A stretch of 64,000 bases of DNA from Desulfofustis limnaeus (GCF_023169885.1 NZ_AP025516.1:3823501-3887500); one strand, 5' to 3'. Counted from the stretch's first letter, positions 25,441 to 35,520 are shown. The notes: generated by a model from the sequence alone, not told the origin. Translations and numbers: made by a program.

Positions 25441-25876
25441 GGTGTATCTCGACACATCAGCCGTTCTGCCTTTTTATCGGGAAGAGCCGCTGAGTGATTG
25501 CGTTCAGCACTTCTTGAATGAACTGCAACCGCCCGTTGTCATCAGTGACCTCACCAAGGTTGAGATCGCTTCCGCTCTTGCCCGTTGGGTGCGTACCAAA
25601 GAGATCGATGAAGAGCAGGCACGGTTGCTGGAAACCACTATTGCCGATGACATCGAGGCAGGCCTGTTTGTTGTCCGCCCGGTGGCCTCGCGCCATTATC
25701 TCGTTGCAGAAAAATTCATTGCCGCGCGAACCACACCCATCAGAACCCTGGATGCGCTGCATCTGGCCTGCTGTTCTCTCTTTTCGCTACGGCTCGTCAC
25801 CTGTGATCATCTCATGCACCGGTCAGCGGAATATTTTGGTATTCAAAGCCTGCTCCTGACGCCAGCATCGCGCTGA
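25427..25876 (+). CDS. VapC-like PIN-domain toxin
   Basis: PIN-domain ribonuclease of 149 aa. The four acidic metal-binding residues are visible: D9 (YLDTSA), E46 (TKVEIAS), D109 (LDALHLA) and D127 (VTCDHLM). This is a VapC-type toxin, although paired with a Phd/YefM-type rather than a VapB antitoxin, a mix seen in other modules. It overlaps the antitoxin by 14 nt. The pair sits at the border between the housekeeping part and the glycan locus. Confidence 0.85.
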   Translation: MNEAEVYLDTSAVLPFYREEPLSDCVQHFLNELQPPVVISDLTKVEIASALARWVRTKEIDEEQARLLETTIADDIEAGLFVVRPVASRHYLVAEKFIAARTTPIRTLDALHLACCSLFSLRLVTCDHLMHRSAEYFGIQSLLLTPASR

Positions 25877-25900
25877 CCGACGACCCTCCACATTTGCGTG

Positions 25901-25928
25901 TTTGCCTTTTGCTGCGCAATGGTATAAT
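25901..25928 (+). promoter_or_regulatory. Likely promoter for the glycan locus (uxs)
   Basis: Perfect -10 TATAAT at 25923-25928, with TTTGCC (25901-25906) 16 nt upstream as a weak -35. It lies 69 nt before the uxs ATG and after the toxin stop codon. Confidence 0.5.
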
Positions 25929-25996
25929 CTTCATGGTTTTCTGCGTTACTTCGCTGGCGCGTCCAAAAATGGTTTTTCGCGGGAGAACCGCCACCC

Positions 25997-26944
25997 ATGA
26001 CAACACAAAAACGTATCGCCGTGACCGGCGGAGCCGGTTTCCTTGGCTCGCACCTGTGCGAGAAACTGCTCGGACAAGGGCATGAGGTGCTGTGTATCGA
26101 CAACTTCTTTACCGGCACGAAACAGAATATCATCCATCTGCTTGACAATCCGCTGTTCGAGCTGATCCGTCACGATGTGACCTTCCCGCTCTATATCGAG
26201 GTGGAAGAGATCTACAACCTGGCCTGTCCGGCCTCACCGGTCCACTACCAGTTCGATCCGGTGCAGACCACCAAGACCTCGGTGCACGGCGCCATCAACA
26301 TGCTCGGACTGGCCAAACGGATCAAGGCCAAGATCTTTCAGGCCTCGACCAGCGAGGTCTATGGTGACCCGCAGGTCCATCCGCAACCGGAGTCTTATTG
26401 GGGACACGTCAATCCTATCGGAGTTCGCTCTTGCTATGATGAAGGCAAGCGTTGTGCTGAAACATTGTTTTTCGATTATCATAGGCAACATCAATTGAAG
26501 ATAAAGGTTGCCCGGATCTTCAATACTTACGGGCCGAGAATGAATGTCGACGATGGCAGGGTTGTGTCAAATTTCATCATCCAGGCCATCAAAAACGAAC
26601 CGATTACCGTCTATGGCGACGGCACCCAGAGTCGCTCCTTCTGCTATGTCGATGATCTCATCGAGGGGTTTGTGCGATTCATGAATTCCGATGATGGGTT
26701 TACAGGTCCAGTGAATCTGGGTAACCCTCGTGAGTTCAGCATCTTGGAACTGGCCCGCACGATTGTTGAAATAACCGGTTCACAATCAGAAATAGTGTTC
26801 AAAGAGTTGCCAGCCGACGATCCTCGTCAGAGACGCCCGGAAATTTCATTGGTTCGCCAGAAGCTCGGTTGGGAACCGCTTGTTTCCCTCGAATCTGGGC
26901 TGATTCCCACAATTGAGTATTTTCGTGGCCTGCTCATGAAATAG
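25997..26944 (+). CDS. uxs: UDP-glucuronate decarboxylase (UDP-xylose synthase)
   Basis: Extended SDR enzyme of 315 aa. The NAD-binding [10 protein letters not shown] is at residues 10-19 and the catalytic YxxxK is Y147-K151 (SCYDEGK). [32 protein letters not shown] and [14 protein letters not shown] match UDP-xylose synthases closely. It converts UDP-GlcA to UDP-xylose for glycan assembly. By eye the first 400 nt are as GC-rich as the left half of the window, and codon use then becomes more AT-rich from about 26395, suggesting a recombination joint within the gene. It is the first gene of the surface-glycan locus. The next 185 nt hold no gene. Confidence 0.94.
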   Translation: MTTQKRIAVTGGAGFLGSHLCEKLLGQGHEVLCIDNFFTGTKQNIIHLLDNPLFELIRHDVTFPLYIEVEEIYNLACPASPVHYQFDPVQTTKTSVHGAINMLGLAKRIKAKIFQASTSEVYGDPQVHPQPESYWGHVNPIGVRSCYDEGKRCAETLFFDYHRQHQLKIKVARIFNTYGPRMNVDDGRVVSNFIIQAIKNEPITVYGDGTQSRSFCYVDDLIEGFVRFMNSDDGFTGPVNLGNPREFSILELARTIVEITGSQSEIVFKELPADDPRQRRPEISLVRQKLGWEPLVSLESGLIPTIEYFRGLLMK

Positions 26945-27129
26945 TAGCATAAGCGTATCTGTTTGCGTGGACCTCCGGCACCCCGCCATCTTAGCCGGCA
27001 AATTAGTCGAAGCCTGTTTGAGCAGATGACGGCTGTGACAGACGGTGAAAACGAGTTCTCGACAAAAAGGCATGGGTGCCGGTTAGGTAACATTCTGCCA
27101 TATTGGGCATACATATCTCATTCGACCTT

Positions 27130-27936
27130 ATGGTTTTTGGTGGATTCATAAGATTTTCCAAGCTGCTCTGGCATCATCGATATCTGATCTGGACGATGGC
27201 GAAACGCGAGATAGCAGCACAGTACGTCGGCTCGTTTCTCGGGTTTGTCTGGACCTTTATCAAACCATTGGTCATGATTTGCGTGTTCTGGTTCGTTTTC
27301 AGTGTCGGTTTCAAATCAATGCCAATGGGCAACATTCCTTTTGTCGTATGGCTTGCCGCTGGTCTTGCGCCATGGTTTTGTTTTGCGGATATTGTCACTT
27401 CTTCCGCTGTTGTTGTTGTCGGCAATTCACACTTGGTCAAGAAGACACTCTTTCCATCGCAAATTCTTCCCATTATTAAATTGCTCTCAGGTTTGATCAC
27501 CCACGCGGTATTCCTCTCGATTCTGTTTGGACTTTTAATCTCACAAAAGGTTCCATTGTCGTTTTATTCTCTGCAGTTTGTCTATTATTTGCTTTGTTTT
27601 TCATTGCTCGCTCTCGGAATCTCCTGGCTCGTCTCAGCTTTGCATGTTTTTGTTAGGGATACCGCTCAAATCGTTGCAGTTGTCCTGCAGGTCGGTTTTT
27701 GGGGAACCCCTATATTTTGGGATATTAAAATGATGCCGCCGTCAATACAGTTCTGGCTGAAGTTCAATCCGTTCTATTACGTGGTGCAGGGATATCGGGA
27801 ATCATTTCTGGAGTTTGTCCCATTTTGGCACCACACCTTGCATACGCTCTATTTTTGGGCAATTACCCTGTTTATCCTGCTTGCCGGAGCTTATGTATTC
27901 CGCAAGCTCAAGCCGCAATTTGCCGATGTGCTGTAA
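27130..27936 (+). CDS. wzm: Polysaccharide ABC transporter permease (Wzm type)
   Basis: ABC-2-type permease of about 268 aa, six predicted helices. The start is taken at ATG 27130; TTG 27103 and a later ATG are possible, and no strong ribosome site is visible. The segment MAKREIAAQYVGSFLGFVWTFIKP is the amphipathic gating-helix region typical of Wzm/KpsM proteins, and WDIKMMPPSIQFWLKFNPFYYVVQGYR matches the family C-terminus. With the following Wzt it exports a finished, lipid-linked polymer across the inner membrane. Confidence 0.92.
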   Translation: MVFGGFIRFSKLLWHHRYLIWTMAKREIAAQYVGSFLGFVWTFIKPLVMICVFWFVFSVGFKSMPMGNIPFVVWLAAGLAPWFCFADIVTSSAVVVVGNSHLVKKTLFPSQILPIIKLLSGLITHAVFLSILFGLLISQKVPLSFYSLQFVYYLLCFSLLALGISWLVSALHVFVRDTAQIVAVVLQVGFWGTPIFWDIKMMPPSIQFWLKFNPFYYVVQGYRESFLEFVPFWHHTLHTLYFWAITLFILLAGAYVFRKLKPQFADVL

Positions 27937-27944
27937 GGTGGGGC

Positions 27945-29321
27945 ATGGCAGAACAAATCGCAATATCGGTAAACAGGGTCGAAAAAAACTACAAGCTTTA
28001 CAGAAAACCTTCTTTCCGGGTTTTTGAGGCGTTTTATCCCGGGAAAAAGAAATTTCATGTCCCTTTCAAGGCCCTCGATGATATTTCCTTTTCCGTGAAA
28101 AAAGGCGAGTTCATCGGTATCATCGGAAAAAACGGCAGTGGCAAATCAACGCTCCTGCAGCTCATCTGCGGCATTATTCTACCAACGAAAGGGAAGATTT
28201 CAGTTCACGGCAAGATTTCAGCGCTATTGGAACTGGGAGCAGGGTTCAATCCGGAGTTTACCGGACGTCAGAATGTGTACCTCAATGCCACGATACTTGG
28301 TTTCAAAAAGGAAGAAATAGATAAAAAATTTGAAGCGATAGTGTCATTTGCCGATATCGGCGATTTTATCGATCGACCGATTAAAATGTATAGCAGCGGT
28401 ATGGTTGTCAGGCTCGCATTCGCTGTCCAGGCAAATGTAGAACCCGATATTTTGATAGTCGACGAGGCGCTGTCTGTCGGGGACTCCTATTTTCAGGCAA
28501 AATGTACCAAATTGATGAGTCAGCTGATAGAGAATGGTGTAACGATTCTCTATGTGACCCATGATATAACCTCGGTTCCGCTCTTGTGTGACAGGGCGAT
28601 TTATCTCGAGCAAGGAAGAATCAAAGCCATTGGCCCGGCTATCGAAGTCGTCGACCGTTATCTTCGTGATGTTCGTAATGATCAATATCGAGTGGATCAG
28701 GCCGAAAAACTGATTTCTGGTTCTTCACACAAGACTGAGCAAGCATCTCCTTCTGATACAGGAGTTGGCCAGTTGCCTATCTCTCTTGGTGAAAAACCCG
28801 GACGAGCAGCATATCATGTGCCTGCCGTTGACCGAATGGCATTGTTCGCGGAACGGGTCAGAAACTATCGATATGGAACCGGCGGTGCACGTGTCCTCTA
28901 TCTTGAGTTGATCAATGAGCAGGGCGAACCATCCGATATGTTCGGGTTTCGGGAGAAGGTGATTATTCGTGCGCATATTGAGGTATTGAAAGATCTCGAC
29001 GCGTTAAACTGCTGCGTCATCATCAGAAACAAACAGGGCGTCGAGATAATGCACTGTACAACCCGCGAATATGGATACCGATTTGAGACGATCCAGAAAG
29101 GAGCGAAGGTCATAGTCGATATCATTTTTGAAAATATCCTCAAGCCAGGTGACGCGTATTCTGTGCATTATACAGTCAATAATACTTACAGTCTGGAGAA
29201 CCAGGAAATTCTTGATTTGATTGAACTGGCTGCCGTTTTCAATGTAAAACCCGATTCAAATCACCCCATTTACTACCTTGTCTGGCACCCCTTTACCTTT
29301 TCCCATCGGGTTATGGAATGA
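27945..29321 (+). CDS. wzt: Polysaccharide ABC transporter ATP-binding protein with C-terminal glycan-binding domain (Wzt)
   Basis: Wzt-type ATPase of 458 aa. ATG 27945 has AAGGTGGGG upstream and lies 8 nt after wzm. Walker A GKNGSGKST is at 61-69, the ABC signature YSSGMVVRLAFAV follows at about residue 150, and ILIVDEALSVGD is Walker B. Residues from about 300 to 458 form a Wzt_C beta-sandwich, which in characterised systems reads the chain terminus (often methyl or phosphate) before export. Methyltransferase domains in this locus could make such a cap. The stop overlaps the next gene by 4 nt. Confidence 0.93.
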   Translation: MAEQIAISVNRVEKNYKLYRKPSFRVFEAFYPGKKKFHVPFKALDDISFSVKKGEFIGIIGKNGSGKSTLLQLICGIILPTKGKISVHGKISALLELGAGFNPEFTGRQNVYLNATILGFKKEEIDKKFEAIVSFADIGDFIDRPIKMYSSGMVVRLAFAVQANVEPDILIVDEALSVGDSYFQAKCTKLMSQLIENGVTILYVTHDITSVPLLCDRAIYLEQGRIKAIGPAIEVVDRYLRDVRNDQYRVDQAEKLISGSSHKTEQASPSDTGVGQLPISLGEKPGRAAYHVPAVDRMALFAERVRNYRYGTGGARVLYLELINEQGEPSDMFGFREKVIIRAHIEVLKDLDALNCCVIIRNKQGVEIMHCTTREYGYRFETIQKGAKVIVDIIFENILKPGDAYSVHYTVNNTYSLENQEILDLIELAAVFNVKPDSNHPIYYLVWHPFTFSHRVME

Positions 29322-30835
29322 ATAGATCCTCTATTCTTTTCGTCACCAGAGAAATAGTCCCCTTTTTTTACGGAGGAATCGGTACGCAGTTTCAATCTAT
29401 GGCCTCCTTGCTGGTGAACCACGGCTATCAGGTTACTTTTCTTGCGCAAAGACACGATTCGTATAATCCTGATGTGTTCTCGGTGTACTATCCGAAGTGT
29501 TCAATAGTGTTTGTGGATCTTCCCTCTGAATCGTCCTTTGTACCTTATTCCCCTTCCGGCGGCCTGGTGTCTCATGAACGGCTGGCTTATTCTGCGGAGG
29601 TCCGGAGAGTCTTTGATCGCTATTATGATTCCCACGGACCGTGCTCTATAGTCGGCGCTGATTTTGGAGCCGAATTGTTCCAATGCTTATTGAGCAAGCA
29701 GGCGGGTGCCTACGCTGGTTCGTCATTCTTTATTTTTGTCGAAGGCTCCACCTACGATGCCATCAAAACGTATGAGTCCGGAACGTCTTCTGAGGTTTCC
29801 AGTGAGTTGGATGATCCTCAGAACAGATTGACCTGTGCCATGGAAGATGCCTGCGTCCACCTTGCCGATAGAGTGATATTCCCCACACGGATAACAAGGG
29901 AAGAAACGCAGGGGCGACTTGGGATTCCTCTGGAGAATACCGTTATCCCCAATATTGTCGGGCCCGGCTTCTTGCATCTGAGCAGCGAAAAGGTTTATCG
30001 ACAGCAGACCGGAACAATGCTTTTCGTCGGCAGATTGGATTTTCATAAAGGTGCTGATACCCTGTTGCAGGCATTCTTGAGACGGTTTGCGGATACGGCA
30101 GAAGAAAATATCCCGTTTCTGCGGATGGTCGGACGGGATACGTTCTGCAAAAGTTATGGGAGGTCATTTCTGGATCACTGGTTGCCCAGGATTCCTGAGC
30201 ATCTGCTCGGCCACATCGAATTTACCGGCCAGGTCGACCCGCGCCAGGTTGGCCGATATCTCTGTGAGGCGACGTTGTGCGTATTTCCTTCTCGCTGGGA
30301 GGTTTTTGGTATCGTCTGCCTGGAGGCCATGGCCAGTGGCTGCCCGGTTGCGGTCACAAAAGCAACGGGCCTTGCAGAAGTGGTGGGCGAAGCATTTCCA
30401 GAACTTCTCATCGATTTTCCCGCTGAAGGCGACAAGGTTTTCGATTTGTTTCAAAATCTTGTGAGCATGGACGAGGCAAGGTACGAAAATTTGTGCCTCG
30501 CCATGTCGGAACGTGCCGAGGTTATGGTAGCCAAAGGCAATGATTTGTTATTGCAATTATTCGACAAGCCGATTCCTTCACCTGATACCGCTTCTGCAGA
30601 TGGAAACACAATCAGATTTTTGCAAGAATGCTTGCTTGCCGTTACCGACATAACCTCGACCATTGCCAACGATTTTAACAGGGTGACCAATCATTACGGT
30701 ATTGATGATGACACGCTGAAAAGGTTACTCTCGCCAGTTTTTCCGGGGCCTGAAAAGAGTTGGCCTAAACCGGCCTCTTTGAACGAAAGGCTTGTCGAAT
30801 TCCTGAAAAAACGGGTTTCAAAATTTCTATCTTGA
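29318..30835 (+). CDS. Glycosyltransferase family 4 protein
   Basis: GT-B fold enzyme of 505 aa. The N-terminal acceptor half starts ILFVTREIVPFFYGGIGTQFQ (glycine-rich GT4 loop). The donor half has TMLFVGRLDFHKGADTLLQAF (about 230-250) and the E-x7-E region FPSRWEVFGIVCLEAMASGCPV. A C-terminal helical extension after about residue 420 has no recognised domain. The ATG overlaps the wzt stop. Donor sugar unknown. Confidence 0.88.
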   Translation: MNRSSILFVTREIVPFFYGGIGTQFQSMASLLVNHGYQVTFLAQRHDSYNPDVFSVYYPKCSIVFVDLPSESSFVPYSPSGGLVSHERLAYSAEVRRVFDRYYDSHGPCSIVGADFGAELFQCLLSKQAGAYAGSSFFIFVEGSTYDAIKTYESGTSSEVSSELDDPQNRLTCAMEDACVHLADRVIFPTRITREETQGRLGIPLENTVIPNIVGPGFLHLSSEKVYRQQTGTMLFVGRLDFHKGADTLLQAFLRRFADTAEENIPFLRMVGRDTFCKSYGRSFLDHWLPRIPEHLLGHIEFTGQVDPRQVGRYLCEATLCVFPSRWEVFGIVCLEAMASGCPVAVTKATGLAEVVGEAFPELLIDFPAEGDKVFDLFQNLVSMDEARYENLCLAMSERAEVMVAKGNDLLLQLFDKPIPSPDTASADGNTIRFLQECLLAVTDITSTIANDFNRVTNHYGIDDDTLKRLLSPVFPGPEKSWPKPASLNERLVEFLKKRVSKFLS

Positions 30836-30839
30836 CCAT

Positions 30840-33368
30840 ATGAATATCGCGTATGTATGCAGAGAGTTTGGACCGGTTACCGGCGGAGGGATCGGAACCT
30901 ATATATTTAATGTCTGTCAAGCCATGTCACGCCTTGGCCACACGGTATTTTTGGTTTCTGATTGTTTTGAAAACAAGGACACAAAAAGTCTGCCGGCGGG
31001 TGTTGAGATTGTTCAGCCTCTCGAAACGAGGAGGAATCGTCGGGGAGACTTCTGGTCGCCGCGTCATGAATACGCTTTCAGAGTGTATGATACACTTCGT
31101 CATTTGGTTGAGCGTTCCTCTATCGACATTATCGAGTTTGCCGAATTCGGTGGGGAAGGCTTCGCAACGATTCGGGCGAAACGTCTCTTCAACGACTTTG
31201 CCGATTCAAAATTGGTTGTCAAACTGCACACTCCCGCCTCGTTGTTGTTTCGAATTAACGAAGATCGCCGCCTCCATCTCGATAGTTTCTACGATTATTA
31301 CATGGAGGATTACTGCGTCAAGCATGCTGATATGGTTACTTCACCGTCCCGTTCCCTGGGCTCCTACTATGCCGACCGTGTCGGCAGGAATGATATCCGC
31401 CAGTGCCCCTATCCGATGGATCTGCCGCACAAAGGTTTTGACAGGGTCTTTACGGAAAAGCAAATTTTCACCGTGCGGCTAATCGGTTCTGTCCAGGTTC
31501 GCAAGGGAATAGATACCTTTATCCGGGCTGCGGTTGAAGTTATTCGACAAGAACCACGTTTCACTTTTGAGATATGGGGTGCAGATCGGGGAGCCGCCTT
31601 ATTCGGGTCGAGCTACACCGAAACGTGTCGCCGCTTGATTCCCGAGGAGTTTCGCGACCAGATTGTTTTCGCCGGGCCGGTCCCCTACAGTGAAATTCCC
31701 GGGCTGTTCCTCGATTCTTGTTTTTGCGTGTATCCGTCACGCTGGGAGAATTGGGCCAATGTCTGCCTGGAAGCCATGTCTTATGGTTGCATCGTTCTCG
31801 CTTCCAAAGAAGGGGGAATGAGCGAGATGGTCGAGCACGGCCGCAGCGGTTTCGTCATCGATCCACTCGATCCGCACGATATTGCCTCAAAGATTCTCGC
31901 AACCTATCAGGACGCTGCGGCATTGGCCGAGCTGTCCCGCCAGGCGAGCCGGAGAAGTCGAGAGATCTGTGATCCGGAAAGGACGGCCCATAAGATAGAG
32001 AGCAATTATCGAGCGCCATCAATAAGACGGGAATGGCAAGGAATCGAAGGGAGGGCGCCGCTCGTATCCGTCATCATCCCCTATTTTAATCAGCCACAAT
32101 ATGTCCAGGAAGCGATCTCATCGGTTCGAAAATCGAACTATCCGAACCTGGAGATCGTGGTGGTCAATGACGGGAGCACCGGTGAGGATGCAAGGAACGT
32201 GTTTCAACAGCTTGCCGAAGTGGTAAAAATCGAAAAGAAGAACGGGGGATTGAGCTCAGCACGAAATTCCGGGATCAGAGCGGCAAAGGGGGACTTCATT
32301 CTGCCCCTCGATGCCGATGACTTACTTGAGCCCACATATCTGGAAAAAGGGGTTGCGGCTCTGGTCAACAATCCGGATCTTGGATATGTCAGCTGCCATA
32401 CCCAGAATTTCGGTGAATTCAATAACGCGTACATTCCAATCGGCTACGTGCCTGAATTGATGCCGTATATCAATACCCATGGAAAATGCTGCAACATGTA
32501 TCGGAGGGAATTGTTTGCCGATGAAACGTGGTATGACGAAGTCATGACTTCCTACGAGGACTGGGATCTCCTGCTGACATTGCATGATAAAGGCGTCGAA
32601 GGAGATGTGTTGCCGGATGAATTGTTTAATTACCGGCGTCATTTCGACTCGATGGTCTACACGACAGCCAACAGGCAACGTGCCGATCTCATACAATACA
32701 TGATGATCAAGCACGAGAAGACACTGGCACCGCATGCCGCGCAAATGGCTGTCATGCTGGCCAGATTGTGGAAGGAGACGGAAATACGGGAAGAGCATGC
32801 CGAGCAACAGGTCGTCAATCTGGTCAACGCTCCGAATCGCTTCGGAGAACTGCAGTGGGGCGATAAAATTCGTTGTCAGATTTATTCCAGAACAGGTGGC
32901 GGCTTCTGGGAGCATAATTCGATATATGCCTATATTAAAGCGAGAAAATGGAGCAGGCTCGTCATCAGTCTCCCTTTTGCCGGCCAGGAAGGGGTCTTTC
33001 GCTTTGACCCGTGCAATGCTCCCGGGATCGTAGTTGTCAAGGAAATCTCACTGATCGATAAAAAGACGGAACGGTGTCTGTACCGTTTCAACGACGCGAA
33101 GGGCTTTTCTCGATGCAGCATCGAAGGAGCATCGGAGACACGGATTCAGGATGGATTTCTAATACTTGTCGTAACCGGAAATGACCCGCAGATACACCTT
33201 CCGCAGGTCGCATCATCACGTGCGTCGAAACTGTCGGTCGTTCTGTATTGCGATGACCGTGCCGAATTGTCTGATATCGGCATGATTCTGGGAACGTATC
33301 ATTCCTGGCGAAGATCGGCGTCATCGACTCAAAAATTGAAGCGATTGCTATTTCGATCGAAGGGATAA
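30840..33368 (+). CDS. Two-domain glycosyltransferase (GT4-GT2 fusion)
   Basis: Protein of 842 aa with two complete transferase domains. Residues 1-390 are GT4 (GPVTGGGIGTYIFN; IGSVQVRKGIDTFI; YPSRWENWANVCLEAMSYG). Residues 400-640 are GT2 with VSVIIPYFNQ, VVVNDGSTGED and the metal motif DADD in FILPLDADDLL. The last ~190 residues form a beta-rich domain without a named family; its FRFDPCNAPGIVVVKEISL resembles a segment in the next gene product. Such fusions usually add two sugars in sequence to one acceptor. It starts 4 nt after the previous stop. Confidence 0.87.
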   Translation: MNIAYVCREFGPVTGGGIGTYIFNVCQAMSRLGHTVFLVSDCFENKDTKSLPAGVEIVQPLETRRNRRGDFWSPRHEYAFRVYDTLRHLVERSSIDIIEFAEFGGEGFATIRAKRLFNDFADSKLVVKLHTPASLLFRINEDRRLHLDSFYDYYMEDYCVKHADMVTSPSRSLGSYYADRVGRNDIRQCPYPMDLPHKGFDRVFTEKQIFTVRLIGSVQVRKGIDTFIRAAVEVIRQEPRFTFEIWGADRGAALFGSSYTETCRRLIPEEFRDQIVFAGPVPYSEIPGLFLDSCFCVYPSRWENWANVCLEAMSYGCIVLASKEGGMSEMVEHGRSGFVIDPLDPHDIASKILATYQDAAALAELSRQASRRSREICDPERTAHKIESNYRAPSIRREWQGIEGRAPLVSVIIPYFNQPQYVQEAISSVRKSNYPNLEIVVVNDGSTGEDARNVFQQLAEVVKIEKKNGGLSSARNSGIRAAKGDFILPLDADDLLEPTYLEKGVAALVNNPDLGYVSCHTQNFGEFNNAYIPIGYVPELMPYINTHGKCCNMYRRELFADETWYDEVMTSYEDWDLLLTLHDKGVEGDVLPDELFNYRRHFDSMVYTTANRQRADLIQYMMIKHEKTLAPHAAQMAVMLARLWKETEIREEHAEQQVVNLVNAPNRFGELQWGDKIRCQIYSRTGGGFWEHNSIYAYIKARKWSRLVISLPFAGQEGVFRFDPCNAPGIVVVKEISLIDKKTERCLYRFNDAKGFSRCSIEGASETRIQDGFLILVVTGNDPQIHLPQVASSRASKLSVVLYCDDRAELSDIGMILGTYHSWRRSASSTQKLKRLLFRSKG

Positions 33369-33381
33369 CCAATTACGCCCA

Positions 33382-35520
33382 ATGTTGCGAGAGTTTTACA
33401 GTCGTCATCCACTGCTCGCTGGTGGAGTGCTCGTTGCTCTATTGATCTGGTCGTTCATGATACTGATCAACCTTGGTCTGAGACAGGAAACCACCCTCAT
33501 TCTGGATATCGAGACCGATACTGAGGAAACGCTCCAACTCTTCTGGAAGAACAAGCATCAGGACTTCGATCAGAATCGCAGTATACGTGTTCGCTTGTAC
33601 CCTGACAAAAAGAATTATCAGTTTTCTCTACCGGGGTTTGCCAGCTACGACACGCTGCGAATAGACCCGATCGACAGGAAATCCAGCGTCATCATTCGCT
33701 CTCTTGAATTTCAAATATCCGGACGGACCGGGGTTGAGCTGCAAGCCGAAGAAGCGTTTCGAGAATTCCTGGAATTAAGGTCTGGAGCAGCACTTGCGCC
33801 CCCGCCTGCTGGCTCTGGTGCGCTCGTCACCGCTTTGGGAAATGACCCGCAACTTATTCTGGATACGAAGACCTGGTCTTTAGTGATGACGGGATATGGC
33901 CGACGTCTGTTAGCCGCCGTCACTCTCGCCGTGACAGCAGTCTACCTTCTCGCATGGGCTCGGAGAAGGTTCATCTCCCATGATGAGACGTGGAGCGATA
34001 AAAAACAACGCCTGTGCCTCGCAGGGTGCGGTCTGGCCTCAGGCTATCTGGTTCTTGTCCTGCCGGTTGCGCTCCCGGAACATCAGAAGGTCTCTTCCTG
34101 GCTTGGAGTCAGCATTGCCGGGGCCATTTGTCTCTTCATCCTGGTAGCGTATCTGGCGACCAGAAAGAGATCCTCATTGTCATACACGGCACACGTCGGC
34201 CGGTTTGCCTGGTTGCAGTATGCGCTCCCTTCTTTGCTGATCTTTTCCCTGTACCTGCTGGCGTTCTGGCCTGCTTCGATGAGTCCAGATTCTCTCGATC
34301 AGTGGAAACAGGTTCTCAAGTTCAATTTCAAGGATTGGCACCCGGTATTTCACACCCTGAATCTTTGGGTTTTTGCAAAATTATGGCCATCACCGGTAAC
34401 CGCGGCTTTGTTTCAGATTCTGCTTCTGGCATGCTCCTTTGGTTGGGCTATGGCGCGGTTGCAGAGAATGGGCGCATCCCGTCTGATTCTGTGGTGCACC
34501 TGCCTGCTCTTTGCCCTATTGCCGCTAAACGGCTTGATGTCGGTGACGATCTGGAAGGATATTCCGTACAGTGTATCGATGATGATCCTGTCAATATTCT
34601 TGTTGGAAATGGCCATAAGTTCGGGAAAATGGCTCGAGTCCAAAAAAAACATGGTCCTCTTGACGATCGTTGTCGTTCTTGTGTCGTTGTACCGTCATAA
34701 CGGCATTTTCCCGGCATTCGGTACGTTGCCTGTTTGCCTGCTCATATTCCCAACTCGGTGGCAGCGGTTACTGGTTGTTTTGGTGGCTGCCCTTTCTCTC
34801 CATATTTTCGTTCGCGGGCCCGTTTACACGTGGCTGGACGTTGAACGGAACAATCCCTTAAGCCATATATCTGCAAAAATCGAAAAAAAGCTTGAAAACT
34901 TCTTTAAGAGAAAATTACTGGCTGATGCAGAGGATCAGGAGATGGCATCTGCGCGGGGTACCTCGCAACGGACCCAGCACCCTGATGTGCTGGAAATGAT
35001 CGGGCACTCGATCGCAGTGCGATTGGACTCCAGTTCTTTGTTGTGGAGGGTGCTGCCCCTCGAGGGTTATTATAAAAGGATCGATTATGTGAACCTCTGG
35101 GAAGTTTCAAAGGAGGAAGAAAGGAAGATCCGCTATATATCAGGCAATAATCTCGATCTTCGCGAGTCCCCAAAACTTCCCGTTCTGACAACGCTCCTCT
35201 TCGATCTCTTCGAACGGACGAAGGATCATCTTTTCTTGTTCTCGATGTGGCGTCCGGCGTTTTATCTCTACCTTCTGATGTTTGCTGCTATCGTTGCCGG
35301 CCTGAGGATGAAAAAGGCTGTTCCCTTGATTCTCGTTCCTCTTCTCTTCAATTCTGTTCCTGTTCTTTTTTTTGTAAGTAAAAGCTCCATCTTCAGGTAT
35401 CACTATTCCATAACCCTCACGGCTCTTGCACTGACGCTGACACTGCTTTTTTCCCCTTTATCCAATCGAGCTATGATGAGACGATCCGATGAAATTGATT
35501 ATACAGATTCCATGTTATAA
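33382..35520 (+). CDS. Multi-pass membrane protein, GT-C-like (DUF6020-like)
   Basis: Protein of 712 aa. One N-terminal helix (about 13-30) is followed by a ~110-residue beta domain (periplasmic by inference), then a helix at 175-192 and about ten more membrane helices up to residue 690. The sequence FWPASMSPDSLDQWKQVLKFNFKDWHPVFHTL, with acidic residues just after a helix, is the type of periplasmic active-site loop seen in GT-C glycosyltransferases. A polyprenyl-linked-sugar transferase role is plausible but unproven. The next gene starts inside its last 32 nt. Confidence 0.65.
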   Translation: MLREFYSRHPLLAGGVLVALLIWSFMILINLGLRQETTLILDIETDTEETLQLFWKNKHQDFDQNRSIRVRLYPDKKNYQFSLPGFASYDTLRIDPIDRKSSVIIRSLEFQISGRTGVELQAEEAFREFLELRSGAALAPPPAGSGALVTALGNDPQLILDTKTWSLVMTGYGRRLLAAVTLAVTAVYLLAWARRRFISHDETWSDKKQRLCLAGCGLASGYLVLVLPVALPEHQKVSSWLGVSIAGAICLFILVAYLATRKRSSLSYTAHVGRFAWLQYALPSLLIFSLYLLAFWPASMSPDSLDQWKQVLKFNFKDWHPVFHTLNLWVFAKLWPSPVTAALFQILLLACSFGWAMARLQRMGASRLILWCTCLLFALLPLNGLMSVTIWKDIPYSVSMMILSIFLLEMAISSGKWLESKKNMVLLTIVVVLVSLYRHNGIFPAFGTLPVCLLIFPTRWQRLLVVLVAALSLHIFVRGPVYTWLDVERNNPLSHISAKIEKKLENFFKRKLLADAEDQEMASARGTSQRTQHPDVLEMIGHSIAVRLDSSSLLWRVLPLEGYYKRIDYVNLWEVSKEEERKIRYISGNNLDLRESPKLPVLTTLLFDLFERTKDHLFLFSMWRPAFYLYLLMFAAIVAGLRMKKAVPLILVPLLFNSVPVLFFVSKSSIFRYHYSITLTALALTLTLLFSPLSNRAMMRRSDEIDYTDSML

